From NCBI GenBank assembly GCA_029202385.1, contig CP119314.1, forward strand, positions 4,887,001-4,951,000: a stretch of 64,000 nt of DNA, in the 5' to 3' direction. The stretch is from Candidatus Sphingomonas phytovorans. Lineage in GTDB: Bacteria; Pseudomonadota; Alphaproteobacteria; Sphingomonadales; Sphingomonadaceae. Numbering within the stretch: position 1 is the stretch's first letter; every line of letters begins with the position of its first letter. Shown piece after piece: positions 17,410 to 25,380 of this stretch. A model generated the notes under the pieces. It was not told the DNA's origin and ran no database searches. It saw only the letters and a list, made by a program, of their open reading frames with translations. The position numbers and the translations under genes are program-made.

Positions 17410-19188
17410 ATGCCCCGCCAATATATGTCCCGCCAGCACCCCGCCATCGCCATCGGCGTGACCGCCCTGCTCCTCGCCTCCTGCGCGAGGTCCGGCATCG
17501 AGACCGCCGCCCCGCCCGCCGCGCCGGCGGATGAGAATATCGTCGTCACGGGAGCGCGTGTGAACCAGCCAGCTGCCGCGCGGGCCGAAGTCGCCGCGGA
17601 TGTCGCGGTGGCGATGCCCGCTCCGCCCCCGCCCGCCCCGCCGCCGCCACCTCCGCCGTCCATGATCGTGACCGGCAAGATGATGGCGCCGCAGAGCTAT
17701 CTGGCGCGGATCGCGCCCGAACCCGGCATGCCGATGCCCTATTATCAGGATGTCGGGCGCGACAAGTTCACCACCACTTCCCAGAACCCGTTCAAGGTCG
17801 TGCGGGAAGATCCGGTCTCGACCTTCTCGATCGATGTCGACACCGCGTCCTATTCCTTCGTCCGCGCCTCGCTCAACCAGAACCTCCTGCCCCAGCCGGC
17901 GGCGGTGCGGACTGAGGAGATGGTCAATTATTTCCCCTACAGCTATGCGGCGGCGCGTTCGGCGGACCAGCCGTTCAGTACCAATGTCGCTGTCTTCCCC
18001 AGCCCCTGGACAGCTGGGCGCAAGCTCGTCCGCATCGGCATCCGGGGCTATGAGCTCCAGCGCGCGACCAGGCCACGCGCCAATCTCGTCTTCCTGATCG
18101 ATACCTCGGGGTCGATGAACGCGCCCAACAAGCTGCCGCTGGTGAAGCAGTCGCTGGCGCTGCTGCTCGACCAGCTCGATGCCGATGATCGGGTCTCGAT
18201 CGTCACCTATGCAGGTTCGGCAGGCACCGCGCTCGAGCCGACCCGGGCGAGCGAAAAGGGCCGGATCCTCGGGGTGATCGACCGGCTCGGCGCTGGCGGC
18301 AGCACGGCGGGGGCCGAAGGAATCCGCCAAGCCTATGCCCTAGCCGAAAGCAACTTCGATGTGAAGGGTGTCAACCGGGTCATCCTGGCGACTGACGGCG
18401 ATTTCAATGTCGGCATCACCAATCAGGAGGAGCTGAAGGGCTATATCGAGCGCGAGCGTGGCAAGGGGGTGTTCCTCTCGGTGCTCGGCTTCGGCATGGG
18501 CAATTACAATGATGCGATGATGCAGACGCTGGCGCAGAACGGCAACGGCGCGGCCGCTTATATCGACACGATCGGCGAGGCGCGGAAGACCCTGGTGGAC
18601 GAGGCGACCTCGACCCTGTTCCCGATCGCCAAGGACGTGAAGATCCAGGTCGAGTTCAACCCGGCGACCGTCGCCGAATATCGCCTGATCGGGTATGAAA
18701 CGCGCATGCTCAACCGCGAGGATTTCGACAATGACAAGGTCGATGCTGGCGATGTCGGTTCGGGCCAGACCGTGACCGCGATCTACGAGGTCGTGCCGGT
18801 GGGCGGGCCTCGCGCCATCGGCGATCTGCGCTATGCGCGGCCGGCGCCGGCTACGGCGCCGTCGCGCGGTACCGAGTATGGCTTCGTCAAGATCCGCTAC
18901 AAGCTGCCGAAATCCGACACGAGCCGCCTGATCTCCACCCCGATCGACCGCACGTCGGAGGTTGCCCGCTTCGAGGACGCGCCGCGGGAAGCGCGGTTCG
19001 CGACCGGGGTCGCGGCGTTTGCCGAACTGCTTCGCGGCGGCAAATATAACGGCTCGATGAGCTATGATGATGTACTGCGGATCGTCACGGCCGCGCGGGG
19101 CGAGGACGATTTTGGCTATCGCACCGAGTTCGTCCAGCTTGTCCGGGCGGCCAGGTCGGCCGGGGCGCTGGCCCAGTTGCGCCGATAG
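17410..19188 (+). CDS. VWA-domain lipoprotein with IVVTG motif
   Basis: A 592-residue protein of the YfbK-like von Willebrand factor A family. It starts with a lipoprotein signal (LLLASC, Cys25), then a disordered Ala/Pro-rich region (about 30-90), a conserved pre-VWA domain (DPVSTFSIDVDTASYSFVRA), the VWA domain with MIDAS motif DTSGS at 231-235, and a C-terminal domain (TEYGFVKIRYKLP). Within the linker are ENIVVTGARV (IVVTG at 44-48) and SMIVTGK (85-91), like the plug start of sphingomonad TonB receptors. It is predicted to be membrane-anchored in the envelope. It follows the ECF sigma gene and is closed by a hairpin at 19197. The start has GGGAGAG upstream. Function unknown. Confidence 0.88.
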   Translation: MPRQYMSRQHPAIAIGVTALLLASCARSGIETAAPPAAPADENIVVTGARVNQPAAARAEVAADVAVAMPAPPPPAPPPPPPPSMIVTGKMMAPQSYLARIAPEPGMPMPYYQDVGRDKFTTTSQNPFKVVREDPVSTFSIDVDTASYSFVRASLNQNLLPQPAAVRTEEMVNYFPYSYAAARSADQPFSTNVAVFPSPWTAGRKLVRIGIRGYELQRATRPRANLVFLIDTSGSMNAPNKLPLVKQSLALLLDQLDADDRVSIVTYAGSAGTALEPTRASEKGRILGVIDRLGAGGSTAGAEGIRQAYALAESNFDVKGVNRVILATDGDFNVGITNQEELKGYIERERGKGVFLSVLGFGMGNYNDAMMQTLAQNGNGAAAYIDTIGEARKTLVDEATSTLFPIAKDVKIQVEFNPATVAEYRLIGYETRMLNREDFDNDKVDAGDVGSGQTVTAIYEVVPVGGPRAIGDLRYARPAPATAPSRGTEYGFVKIRYKLPKSDTSRLISTPIDRTSEVARFEDAPREARFATGVAAFAELLRGGKYNGSMSYDDVLRIVTAARGEDDFGYRTEFVQLVRAARSAGALAQLRR

Positions 19189-19196
19189 GCAATGGG

Positions 19197-19223
19197 GTGC
19201 GGCGGCAGCCGCTGCCGCCGCAC
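19197..19223. terminator. hairpin after VWA gene
   Basis: A perfect 12-bp stem (GTGCGGCGGCAG / CTGCCGCCGCAC) with a CCG loop begins 9 bases after the stop codon. There is no T-run. It could end or attenuate transcription before the TPR gene. Confidence 0.6.
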
Positions 19224-19348
19224 CCGATCGCCATTCGACCAGTCGGCAATTGAGGCTATAAGGCCGGCAGATGTTGCTTTCGTCTCCTCATTGCCTCGGG
19301 CCAGTGGCGGGTTTCCATGCGATCCGTGCCGCAGACGGGGCGTTGTGA

Positions 19349-20485
19349 ATGGAGAGCGATAGCGACCTCTCGGCTTCGCTGCCCGAACCGCCGCCGCCAA
19401 GGCCCGCCGCCCGGGATTCGGCGATCGAGGCGGCGATGCAGCGGTTCGATGCGGTCGCCGGCTCCCCCGGCGCTGTCGATCGGCCCCGCGCGGCAACGCC
19501 GCCGCGACGGTCATGGATCGGCGGTCCCAGGATGGGCGCGCTGGTCACCGTCGCGCTGGTTGCGGTGGTCGGCGTGCCGGTCTGGATGACGACGAGTCCC
19601 CGTCTTGCCACCAATACGCAGGCGCCATCGCCTGTGGTCGTGCCATCCCGGCCCGCACCCGCGTTGCCCTCCGGGCCGGTCGCGGCCGACATTGCGCCGC
19701 CGGTCGTCGTGCCGCGCGCCGAACCGACCAAGCTGCTTTCGCCGCCCGCGAAGGTTCAAGCGGCGCTTCCCATAGCGCCGGCGGTGACGGCTGATGTGGC
19801 ACCAGCCCCGCCAGCACCGCCACCGCCACCGCCACCGCCGCCACCCCCACCACCAGCGCCGATGGAGATGAAGCGCAGCGCTCCCTCCGCGCGGGCCGAA
19901 AGCTCGTTCCTCGCCGCGCCGGTGGCGGCCCCGCCCGCTATGGCGGCGCCTGCCCTGGCGGTGGAGGATTCCGACGACGCGAATATCGTGGTCACCGGGA
20001 CGCGGGTGAGCAGATCCGCCTACAAGGCGGCGCAGGGCCGCATCGCATCGAAGCGCGCGCGGCGGGGCGACTGGAATGCGTGCACGGTAAATGATCCGGG
20101 CCGCGATCTCGCTGCCTGCAGGAAGCTGGTCGATCCGGCCGCCCCGGGCCCCGCTGGGCGTGCGGCGGCACAGGTGGCCGATGGTCTTTCGCTCGCGTGG
20201 CGTGGCGATGTCGACGGCGCGATCGCGGCATTCGACCGGGCGATCGAGGCATCGCCGCGGCTTGCCATCGCCTGGCTCAATCGTGGCCTGTCACGGGAGC
20301 GCAAGGGTGAGCTTGCTGGCGCCATCGCCGATCTGGACCGGGCGGTGCGCTATGCGCCGAATGCGGCGCGCGGCTATTATAATCGCAGCCTGTTGCTGCG
20401 CCGGCAGGGCGACATCCGCCGGGCGGATGCCGATGCGGATCGCGCCGTCGATCTCGATCCGCGCTACGAAGACGTGGTGGACTGA
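19349..20485 (+). CDS. membrane-anchored TPR protein with poly-Pro linker and IVVTG motif
   Basis: A 378-residue protein with an N-terminal cytoplasmic stretch (1-60), one membrane segment (about 62-80, MGALVTVALVAVVGVPVWM), a long Pro-rich periplasmic linker with a poly-Pro run at about 157-169, a receptor-like motif ANIVVTGTRV (IVVTG 213-217), and a C-terminal tetratricopeptide region (about 265-375, for example AWRGDVDGAIAAFDRAIEAS). The topology, with a short inside domain, one membrane span and a periplasmic repeat domain, resembles anti-sigma or TonB-like signalling proteins, but no zinc anti-sigma motif is present. It lies downstream of the sigma factor and VWA genes on the same strand. 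Function unknown. Confidence 0.82.
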   Translation: MESDSDLSASLPEPPPPRPAARDSAIEAAMQRFDAVAGSPGAVDRPRAATPPRRSWIGGPRMGALVTVALVAVVGVPVWMTTSPRLATNTQAPSPVVVPSRPAPALPSGPVAADIAPPVVVPRAEPTKLLSPPAKVQAALPIAPAVTADVAPAPPAPPPPPPPPPPPPPAPMEMKRSAPSARAESSFLAAPVAAPPAMAAPALAVEDSDDANIVVTGTRVSRSAYKAAQGRIASKRARRGDWNACTVNDPGRDLAACRKLVDPAAPGPAGRAAAQVADGLSLAWRGDVDGAIAAFDRAIEASPRLAIAWLNRGLSRERKGELAGAIADLDRAVRYAPNAARGYYNRSLLLRRQGDIRRADADADRAVDLDPRYEDVVD

Positions 20486-20526
20486 ACGCTGATACCGCCC
20501 TGCGCTGCGATCGACCCCGCGGCGGA

Positions 20527-20832
20527 TCAGCGCGAGGCGCCGACCCGCTGAACGAACCGCTCGGCGACTGACATGCGGATCGGCTTGCCGTCGCGCATCT
20601 TGACCCAGGTGTTCACGCTGATGCCGAGGGTCTCCATCACGCAATCCGCCGTCTGGGCGCGCAGCCGGTCGCGAGCGTCCCTGACCAGGTCGGGATGGAC
20701 ATAGCAGAGCCGGGTACGGCCGGAGCGCCCGGCCGGGATCGTTCCTTCGCCGACGCCGATCGGGGCTCTGGCGGCGCGTCCGGCGGCGGATTGCTTGGTG
20801 TCGGACCATGGGTCCATCGCTTGGGTCGTCAC
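20527..20832 (-). CDS. small unrecognised protein of the Fe-S unit
   Basis: A 101-residue protein I do not recognise. It reads through RSGRTRLCYVHPDLVRDARD and LGISVNTWVKMRDGKPIRMS, the latter somewhat like a small helix-turn-helix. There are two Cys and no signal or membrane segment. The start is taken as the GTG at 20832, with GGAG 8 bases upstream; an ATG five codons in is the alternative. It lies 20 bases after the Cys-rich gene and ends the three-gene unit 22396-20527. A regulatory or assembly role is possible but unsupported. Confidence 0.6.
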   Translation of the reverse strand: MTTQAMDPWSDTKQSAAGRAARAPIGVGEGTIPAGRSGRTRLCYVHPDLVRDARDRLRAQTADCVMETLGISVNTWVKMRDGKPIRMSVAERFVQRVGASR

Positions 20833-20852
20833 AATGGTTGCTCCATCGGGGA

Positions 20853-21536
20853 CTAGAAGGTCTTCTTGCGCGCCTCTTCGATGATCCGCCTGGCGCGCAC
20901 CGGGTTGAAGATGCCGCACGAGCAGAAGCGGCTCAGCGCCGCCGTCACCTTGTCGGGCGAGGCACGGTTCTCCTTGACCATGTCGATCATCTTCTTGGCG
21001 AGCGACTGGCTGATCATGCCGTGGCCGCACATGGTCGACAGGGCGAGCACATGGCGGTTCGGCGCATTGTCCTGAATGCCCTCGAAGCCGAGCGAATAGC
21101 CGACGCTGTGCCGCGTGATGCCGGCCGCCTTGCAGCAATTCTGGGCATTCTCGATCGAGGAGGAGATGTTGATGCTGAGGCCGAGGTCCTCTTCGACGAT
21201 GCGCTGGACGAATGCCTCCGCATCCTCGCGTGTCGCGAACACGGCGGAATAGGTCGTCGGCTCGCCCAGGCCGTCCATCACCCTTTGGAAATCGGGCTTG
21301 GTCGGGCGCCTGGCGAAATGCTCCATCGCGTGGCTATGTTCGGTCGGCCGCGTGCCGCCGCCGTGGATCGCGTCGCCGATGTTCACCGGGTTATAGTCGA
21401 GCGCGATCTCCAGGAAGCGCCGCAACGCCGGCTTGGGGTCGCCCGTCTGCGCGCCGCCCTTGGCGGGCAGCGCGAAGATCACATAATCGTCCTTGAAGCT
21501 TTCTGCGGTGCCGTAGCGGTGAAGGGTGTTGGTCAT
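20853..21536 (-). CDS. unrecognised Cys/His-rich protein of the Fe-S unit
   Basis: A 227-residue soluble protein that I cannot place in a known family. It has two separated conserved-looking Cys/His patches: NCCKAAG (Cys134, Cys135), STMCGHGMIS (Cys170, His172) and RFCSCGIFNP (Cys205, Cys207), plus HGGGTRPTEHSHAMEH (58-73). The spacing suggests a metal or Fe-S site built from distant parts of the chain. No signal peptide is visible, so it is probably cytoplasmic. Its ATG overlaps the stop of the ferredoxin-like gene by 4 bases, so the two are translationally coupled and probably work as a pair. Transcription is probably controlled from the TGTATGCA sites at 22518-22547. Confidence 0.75.
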   Translation of the reverse strand: MTNTLHRYGTAESFKDDYVIFALPAKGGAQTGDPKPALRRFLEIALDYNPVNIGDAIHGGGTRPTEHSHAMEHFARRPTKPDFQRVMDGLGEPTTYSAVFATREDAEAFVQRIVEEDLGLSINISSSIENAQNCCKAAGITRHSVGYSLGFEGIQDNAPNRHVLALSTMCGHGMISQSLAKKMIDMVKENRASPDKVTAALSRFCSCGIFNPVRARRIIEEARKKTF

Positions 21537-22396
21537 GCCGCGACCGACTCCTGTGCTTGATTGGCCGGTTCAGCGTTCTCGCGCGCAAGCTCGCGGATCT
21601 GCGGACGGCCCAGGCCGAGATTGGTCTTGGCGCGCTTCAGCGTGTAGCCGAGGCTCTCGAGGATCGGGGCGACCACGCGCTCCTCGCCATCCTCGTCGCA
21701 GCGCGTGCCGACGCCGAGCACAACGATCGTGTCGATCCTCTTCTCGACCGCCCAGACGGTGCGGATGATCTCCTCGGTGCGCTCGACCGGCACTGTGATC
21801 TCGAGGATCGCGGAGAGCACCTTCTCGTTCAGGATGTCGTCGCGGATCTTGCCGGTCTCCACATCGCTCATCATCGCGGTGACCGGATTCTTCGGCTGGA
21901 TCTTCACCCCAAGGGCGGCGAGCGCCATGCTCATCTCCTGGATCTGATGGAAACGGACGCCAACGCCCGGACGGCCGAACTCGATGGTGAAGCCGACCAT
22001 GCCGACCGCGATCCGGTTGGAGATCTCGTTGGTCTTCACCTCCTCGGTGCCGCGGCCGGTGACGCCGGTCGATTCGTGCGGCACGCGTGGATCGGAAAAG
22101 GCGCGGCGTACGACGCGGGGCCAGCTCAGCGGATCGGGCTCGAGCGCGTCGGTCGGGCAGATATCGGGATCGGGTTCGAACCGGAGCCACAGCTTCGACA
22201 TCATGCGCCGGGTGAAGCGCACCGTCCTGGGCGGCAGATGCTCCTTGCTCAGCCCGTTATAGCACGCATAGCATTCGACGCATTCGTCGCTGTTGACCGT
22301 CGCCTTGCGCGTCGTCGGGTCGACATAGATCGCCCCCATCGGGCAGGCGTAGGTGCAATTGCCGCAGCCAACGCATTTCGTCTCGCTGATCTTCAT
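21533..22396 (-). CDS. two-cluster ferredoxin-like protein with novel C-terminal domain
   Basis: A 287-residue cytoplasmic protein. The N-terminus holds two [4Fe-4S] motifs. Cluster 1 is CVGCGNCTYACP (Cys8, 11, 14, 18). Cluster 2 begins CVECYAC (Cys39, 42, 45), but its fourth ligand appears to be Cys80 in DPDICPTDAL, so about 34 residues are inserted where a normal ferredoxin has three. The remaining 200 residues contain RIAVGMVGFTIEFGRPGVGV and an ACT-like alpha/beta stretch (EITVPVERTEEIIRTVWAVE), which I cannot assign. It heads a three-gene unit with a Cys-rich partner and lies beside catabolic genes; electron transfer to a partner enzyme is the likely role. Function inferred. Confidence 0.85.
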   Translation of the reverse strand: MKISETKCVGCGNCTYACPMGAIYVDPTTRKATVNSDECVECYACYNGLSKEHLPPRTVRFTRRMMSKLWLRFEPDPDICPTDALEPDPLSWPRVVRRAFSDPRVPHESTGVTGRGTEEVKTNEISNRIAVGMVGFTIEFGRPGVGVRFHQIQEMSMALAALGVKIQPKNPVTAMMSDVETGKIRDDILNEKVLSAILEITVPVERTEEIIRTVWAVEKRIDTIVVLGVGTRCDEDGEERVVAPILESLGYTLKRAKTNLGLGRPQIRELARENAEPANQAQESVAA

Positions 22397-22517
22397 ATCC
22401 TGCCTGACCTCCCCAGACCCCCGGCGGTGCCAATCGCTTTCGCCTGCCGGCCTTGCCCATCCCGATGGCGCGGGCGCCTTCCGGTTGCCGACGATAGCGA
22501 TCTGCTCTCGGCGATTT

Positions 22518-22547
22518 TTGCATACTAAAATAACTGTTTGTATGCAT
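22518..22547. promoter_or_regulatory. GntR operator pair before ferredoxin-like operon
   Basis: TGCATACT at 22519-22526 and TGTATGCA at 22539-22546 form an inverted pair in an AT-rich stretch, 122-151 bp upstream of the ferredoxin-like gene. The same 8-mer occurs before the other units of the GntR cluster. Confidence 0.65.
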
Positions 22548-22625
22548 CAAGCCATTGGCCGAACGTGTCAATGGTCTTGATGTCCGATTCCGATCAAACC
22601 TCTCAAATTGGGCGACGAAAGCCCT

Positions 22626-23936
22626 TCACGCGGCGTCCGGTTCGCCCCGGTACAGGGGCCTGGCGGCGTCGATCCGCAGGAACAGCAGCGCTGCCGCGAA
22701 ACACAGCACCGCCAGCACGAAGAAGGCCGGATTCCAGCCGGCATAGGTGACGATATAGCCGGTGGCGAACGAGGCGATGGCGCCGCCGATATTGCCGCAG
22801 CTGTTCATCACCGCTGAGACGGAACCGGCGTAATTGCCGCCGATATCGAGCGTCACCGCCCACGACACGCCGACCGTCAGCTCAAGCCCGAACACCGCGA
22901 GGCAGAACCAGGCGACGCTGGTCAGCGGATCGGCCGACAGCACCGCCATCGGGATCGTCGCCGCCGCGATCAGGAATCCGGTCATCGCGACGATCCGCCG
23001 CGACATGGTCAGGTTGCCCGACCGATGCGCCATGCGGTCCGAAATCCAGCCGCCCGCGATGTCGCCAGCGACGCCGGCCATCAGCGGCAGGCTGGCGTAC
23101 AGGCCCATCCTGGTCAGGTTGAAATCATGCGCTTCCTTCAGATAGGTCGGGAACCAGGTGAGGAAGATGCCGATGCTGTAGGCATAGCAGAAATACATCG
23201 CCGACAGCGTCCAGATCTGCCCGTTGCCGAGAAGCTTCGCCCACGGCACCTTGACCGTTCGGCTCGGTGGAGGCGCTGCCCCCAGCGCGTCGGTGATCAT
23301 CGCCAGTTCGGCCGAGTTCACCTTCCGGTGCTCGCTCGGCAGGTCGCGGTAGAAGAAGAACCAGAGCGCCGCCCAGAGCAGGCCCACGGCCGCGAACACG
23401 AAGAAGGGCGCGCGCCAGCCGAAATCGGCGATCAGCAGCACGACGAACACCGGGGTGATCGCGCCGCCGAGTCGCGCGCCGGCATGAGTGACGCCCTGCG
23501 CGAAGCCGCGCTCCTGCGGCAGCATCCAGCGCGAGAGGGACCTCGTCGCGATCGGGAAGGCGCCCGCCTCGCCGGCGCCGAACAGCGCGCGGCAGACCAG
23601 CATCGATCCGGCCGACCAGGTCATCGCGGTCAGCGCGGTGAAACTCGACCACCATATCACGATCCAGGTCAGCGCGCGGCGCGGGCCGAACCGGTCGCCC
23701 AGCCAGCCGCCCGGAATCTGGAACAGCGCGTAGGTGATCTGGAAGGTACTGAAAATCCAGCCCATGGTGATCGCGGAGAAACCGAATTCCTGCTGAATCG
23801 CGGGCGCCGCGGTGGAGATGACCACCCGGTCCATATAGGTGATCATGTACGCGGCGACCGTCAGCCACAGCACGGCATGGCGGACGCGCGTCGGCCGCCG
23901 TGCCACGGGCCGGTCGTCATTCGCTTCAACGGTCAT
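22626..23936 (-). CDS. MFS transporter, anion:cation symporter (ACS) type
   Basis: A 436-residue, 12-span permease. VAAYMITYMDRVVISTAAPA in TM1, GGWLGDRFGPRRAL (MFS motif A) and CRALFGAGEAGAFPIATRSL in TM4 are typical of the ACS family that carries organic acids, sugar acids (galactonate, glucarate) and similar anions. The ATG at 23936 overlaps the amidohydrolase stop by 4 bases, so it is the last gene of the operon FAH protein - amidohydrolase - transporter. This supports an acidic substrate for the pathway. The exact substrate cannot be read from the sequence. Confidence 0.9.
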   Translation of the reverse strand: MTVEANDDRPVARRPTRVRHAVLWLTVAAYMITYMDRVVISTAAPAIQQEFGFSAITMGWIFSTFQITYALFQIPGGWLGDRFGPRRALTWIVIWWSSFTALTAMTWSAGSMLVCRALFGAGEAGAFPIATRSLSRWMLPQERGFAQGVTHAGARLGGAITPVFVVLLIADFGWRAPFFVFAAVGLLWAALWFFFYRDLPSEHRKVNSAELAMITDALGAAPPPSRTVKVPWAKLLGNGQIWTLSAMYFCYAYSIGIFLTWFPTYLKEAHDFNLTRMGLYASLPLMAGVAGDIAGGWISDRMAHRSGNLTMSRRIVAMTGFLIAAATIPMAVLSADPLTSVAWFCLAVFGLELTVGVSWAVTLDIGGNYAGSVSAVMNSCGNIGGAIASFATGYIVTYAGWNPAFFVLAVLCFAAALLFLRIDAARPLYRGEPDAA

Positions 23937-25312
23937 TGCGCGACCGAGCGCACCTTGCGGCCCGCGATATAGACCGAGTTGATCTTGCGGGTGTTCCTGA
24001 TGTCCTTGAGCGGATCGGCGTCGAGCACGACGAAGTCGGCCCATTTCGCGCGCTCGATCGTGCCCAGGTCCTTCGCCCCCAGGATCTCGGCGCCATATCC
24101 GGTCGCCGCCTGGATCGCCTGGCCGGGGGTGAAGCCGTCCTTGACCATCAGCTCCATTTCCCAATGGCCCGAATAGCCGGCGACTCGTCCTGGAGGACCT
24201 GAATCGGTGCCGACGCCATAATGCACCCCGGCGGCCGCTTCGTGTTTCAGATTGGCCATCGCGGTATCGAAGAAGCCGGGCAGGCGGGGGAAGGCGGGCG
24301 CCGAGGCGACGCTCTTCTGCCGCTCCGGGCTGGCCAGCAAGCGCAATGCCTCGGGCGAGAGCGACTGCTTGAAAAAGGGATCGTCGAGTTGCGGCGCAGG
24401 CTTGCCATAGGCGAACATCGCGGCTTCGCGGCTGAGCGTCGCCGCGACCTGGACGATGCCCTTTTCCTTCATCGCGTCGGTCAGCTCCTTGTCGACCGGC
24501 TTGTCGCGCACGCTGTGCACGAAACCGTCGACGCCCTGCGCGGCGAGCCGCTTGGCATCCTCCAGATAGAAGATATGGGCGAACACCTTCAGCCCGTTGC
24601 GGTGCGCCGCGTCGATCACCGCCTGGCTGATCTCGGGGGGCATCTTGGGCATGGTGGCCAGCTCGTCGTCGAGCCAGAACTTGATATAGTCGGCACCCTT
24701 GGCCGCCTGCGCGTCGACCTCGATCGCCGCTTCCCTGGCATTGGCCACGGGGCGGTTGATCCCGGGCACGCCGCCATAGCCGCCGCGGAACACGATGCCC
24801 TGGCCGGCGGTGAACAGCCGCGTCATGGTCGGGCGTCCGGCACGTTCGGCGTTGCGCACGGCGAAGACCGAATCCTTGTCGGTGCCCATCACCGCGACCG
24901 TGGTGAAGCCATAGGATGCATAGGTCCTCAGGTCGGCCTCGACATTCTCGGTCGTGTAGAAACGCTCGTCCTGGGTCAGGTCATGGACATTGCCCATATG
25001 GATATGCGTGTCGATCAGGCCGGGGATGACGAACTTGCCGGTCAGGTCGACCGCCGCCGCATCGACCGGCGCCTGGGCCGACGGTCCGACCCAGACGATC
25101 CGGCCATCCTCGACCACCATCGCCGAATTCGGCGCGGCGGCGCCCCCGCGGCCGTCGATCAGCGTGAAGTTCTTCACCACCAAAGTTTCCGCCAGCGCTG
25201 GCAGGGCGGCGAACAGGCCGATCGCGCCGGCGGTCGCGGCCAGCAGGCGCCCGGCCAGCCGCGTCTTGCGCCCATGCCGCGCGGTGTTGTTCGGCAAGAT
25301 GGCGTTTCCCAT
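23933..25312 (-). CDS. exported amidohydrolase
   Basis: A 459-residue amidohydrolase-superfamily protein with a signal peptide (cleavage after ALA, about residue 41, after a long basic n-region). The metal-binding HxH lies in VIPGLIDTHIHMG, further ligands in FAHIF and FVHSV, and the catalytic Asp probably in YGVGTDSGPPG. It resembles the imidazolonepropionase/Xaa-Pro-dipeptidase-like group with broad hydrolytic substrates. AGGAGAG precedes the ATG at 25312. It lies between the FAH-family gene and the transporter gene and is translationally coupled to the latter. It should act in the periplasm; it may hydrolyse a cyclic amide, lactone or ester of the pathway compound. Confidence 0.9.
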   Translation of the reverse strand: MGNAILPNNTARHGRKTRLAGRLLAATAGAIGLFAALPALAETLVVKNFTLIDGRGGAAAPNSAMVVEDGRIVWVGPSAQAPVDAAAVDLTGKFVIPGLIDTHIHMGNVHDLTQDERFYTTENVEADLRTYASYGFTTVAVMGTDKDSVFAVRNAERAGRPTMTRLFTAGQGIVFRGGYGGVPGINRPVANAREAAIEVDAQAAKGADYIKFWLDDELATMPKMPPEISQAVIDAAHRNGLKVFAHIFYLEDAKRLAAQGVDGFVHSVRDKPVDKELTDAMKEKGIVQVAATLSREAAMFAYGKPAPQLDDPFFKQSLSPEALRLLASPERQKSVASAPAFPRLPGFFDTAMANLKHEAAAGVHYGVGTDSGPPGRVAGYSGHWEMELMVKDGFTPGQAIQAATGYGAEILGAKDLGTIERAKWADFVVLDADPLKDIRNTRKINSVYIAGRKVRSVAQ

Positions 25313-25380
25313 GGTCACTCTCCTGTTGGACCGTCCCGTCTCGGCGGGCGTATCGTGCTTACGGTCGGGTCTTCGATCGA

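Noticed and set aside
19800..19860. CCACCG/CCGCCA tract as a regulatory microsatellite
   Set aside because: It encodes the poly-Pro linker of the TPR protein; codons vary, so simple coding constraint explains it.
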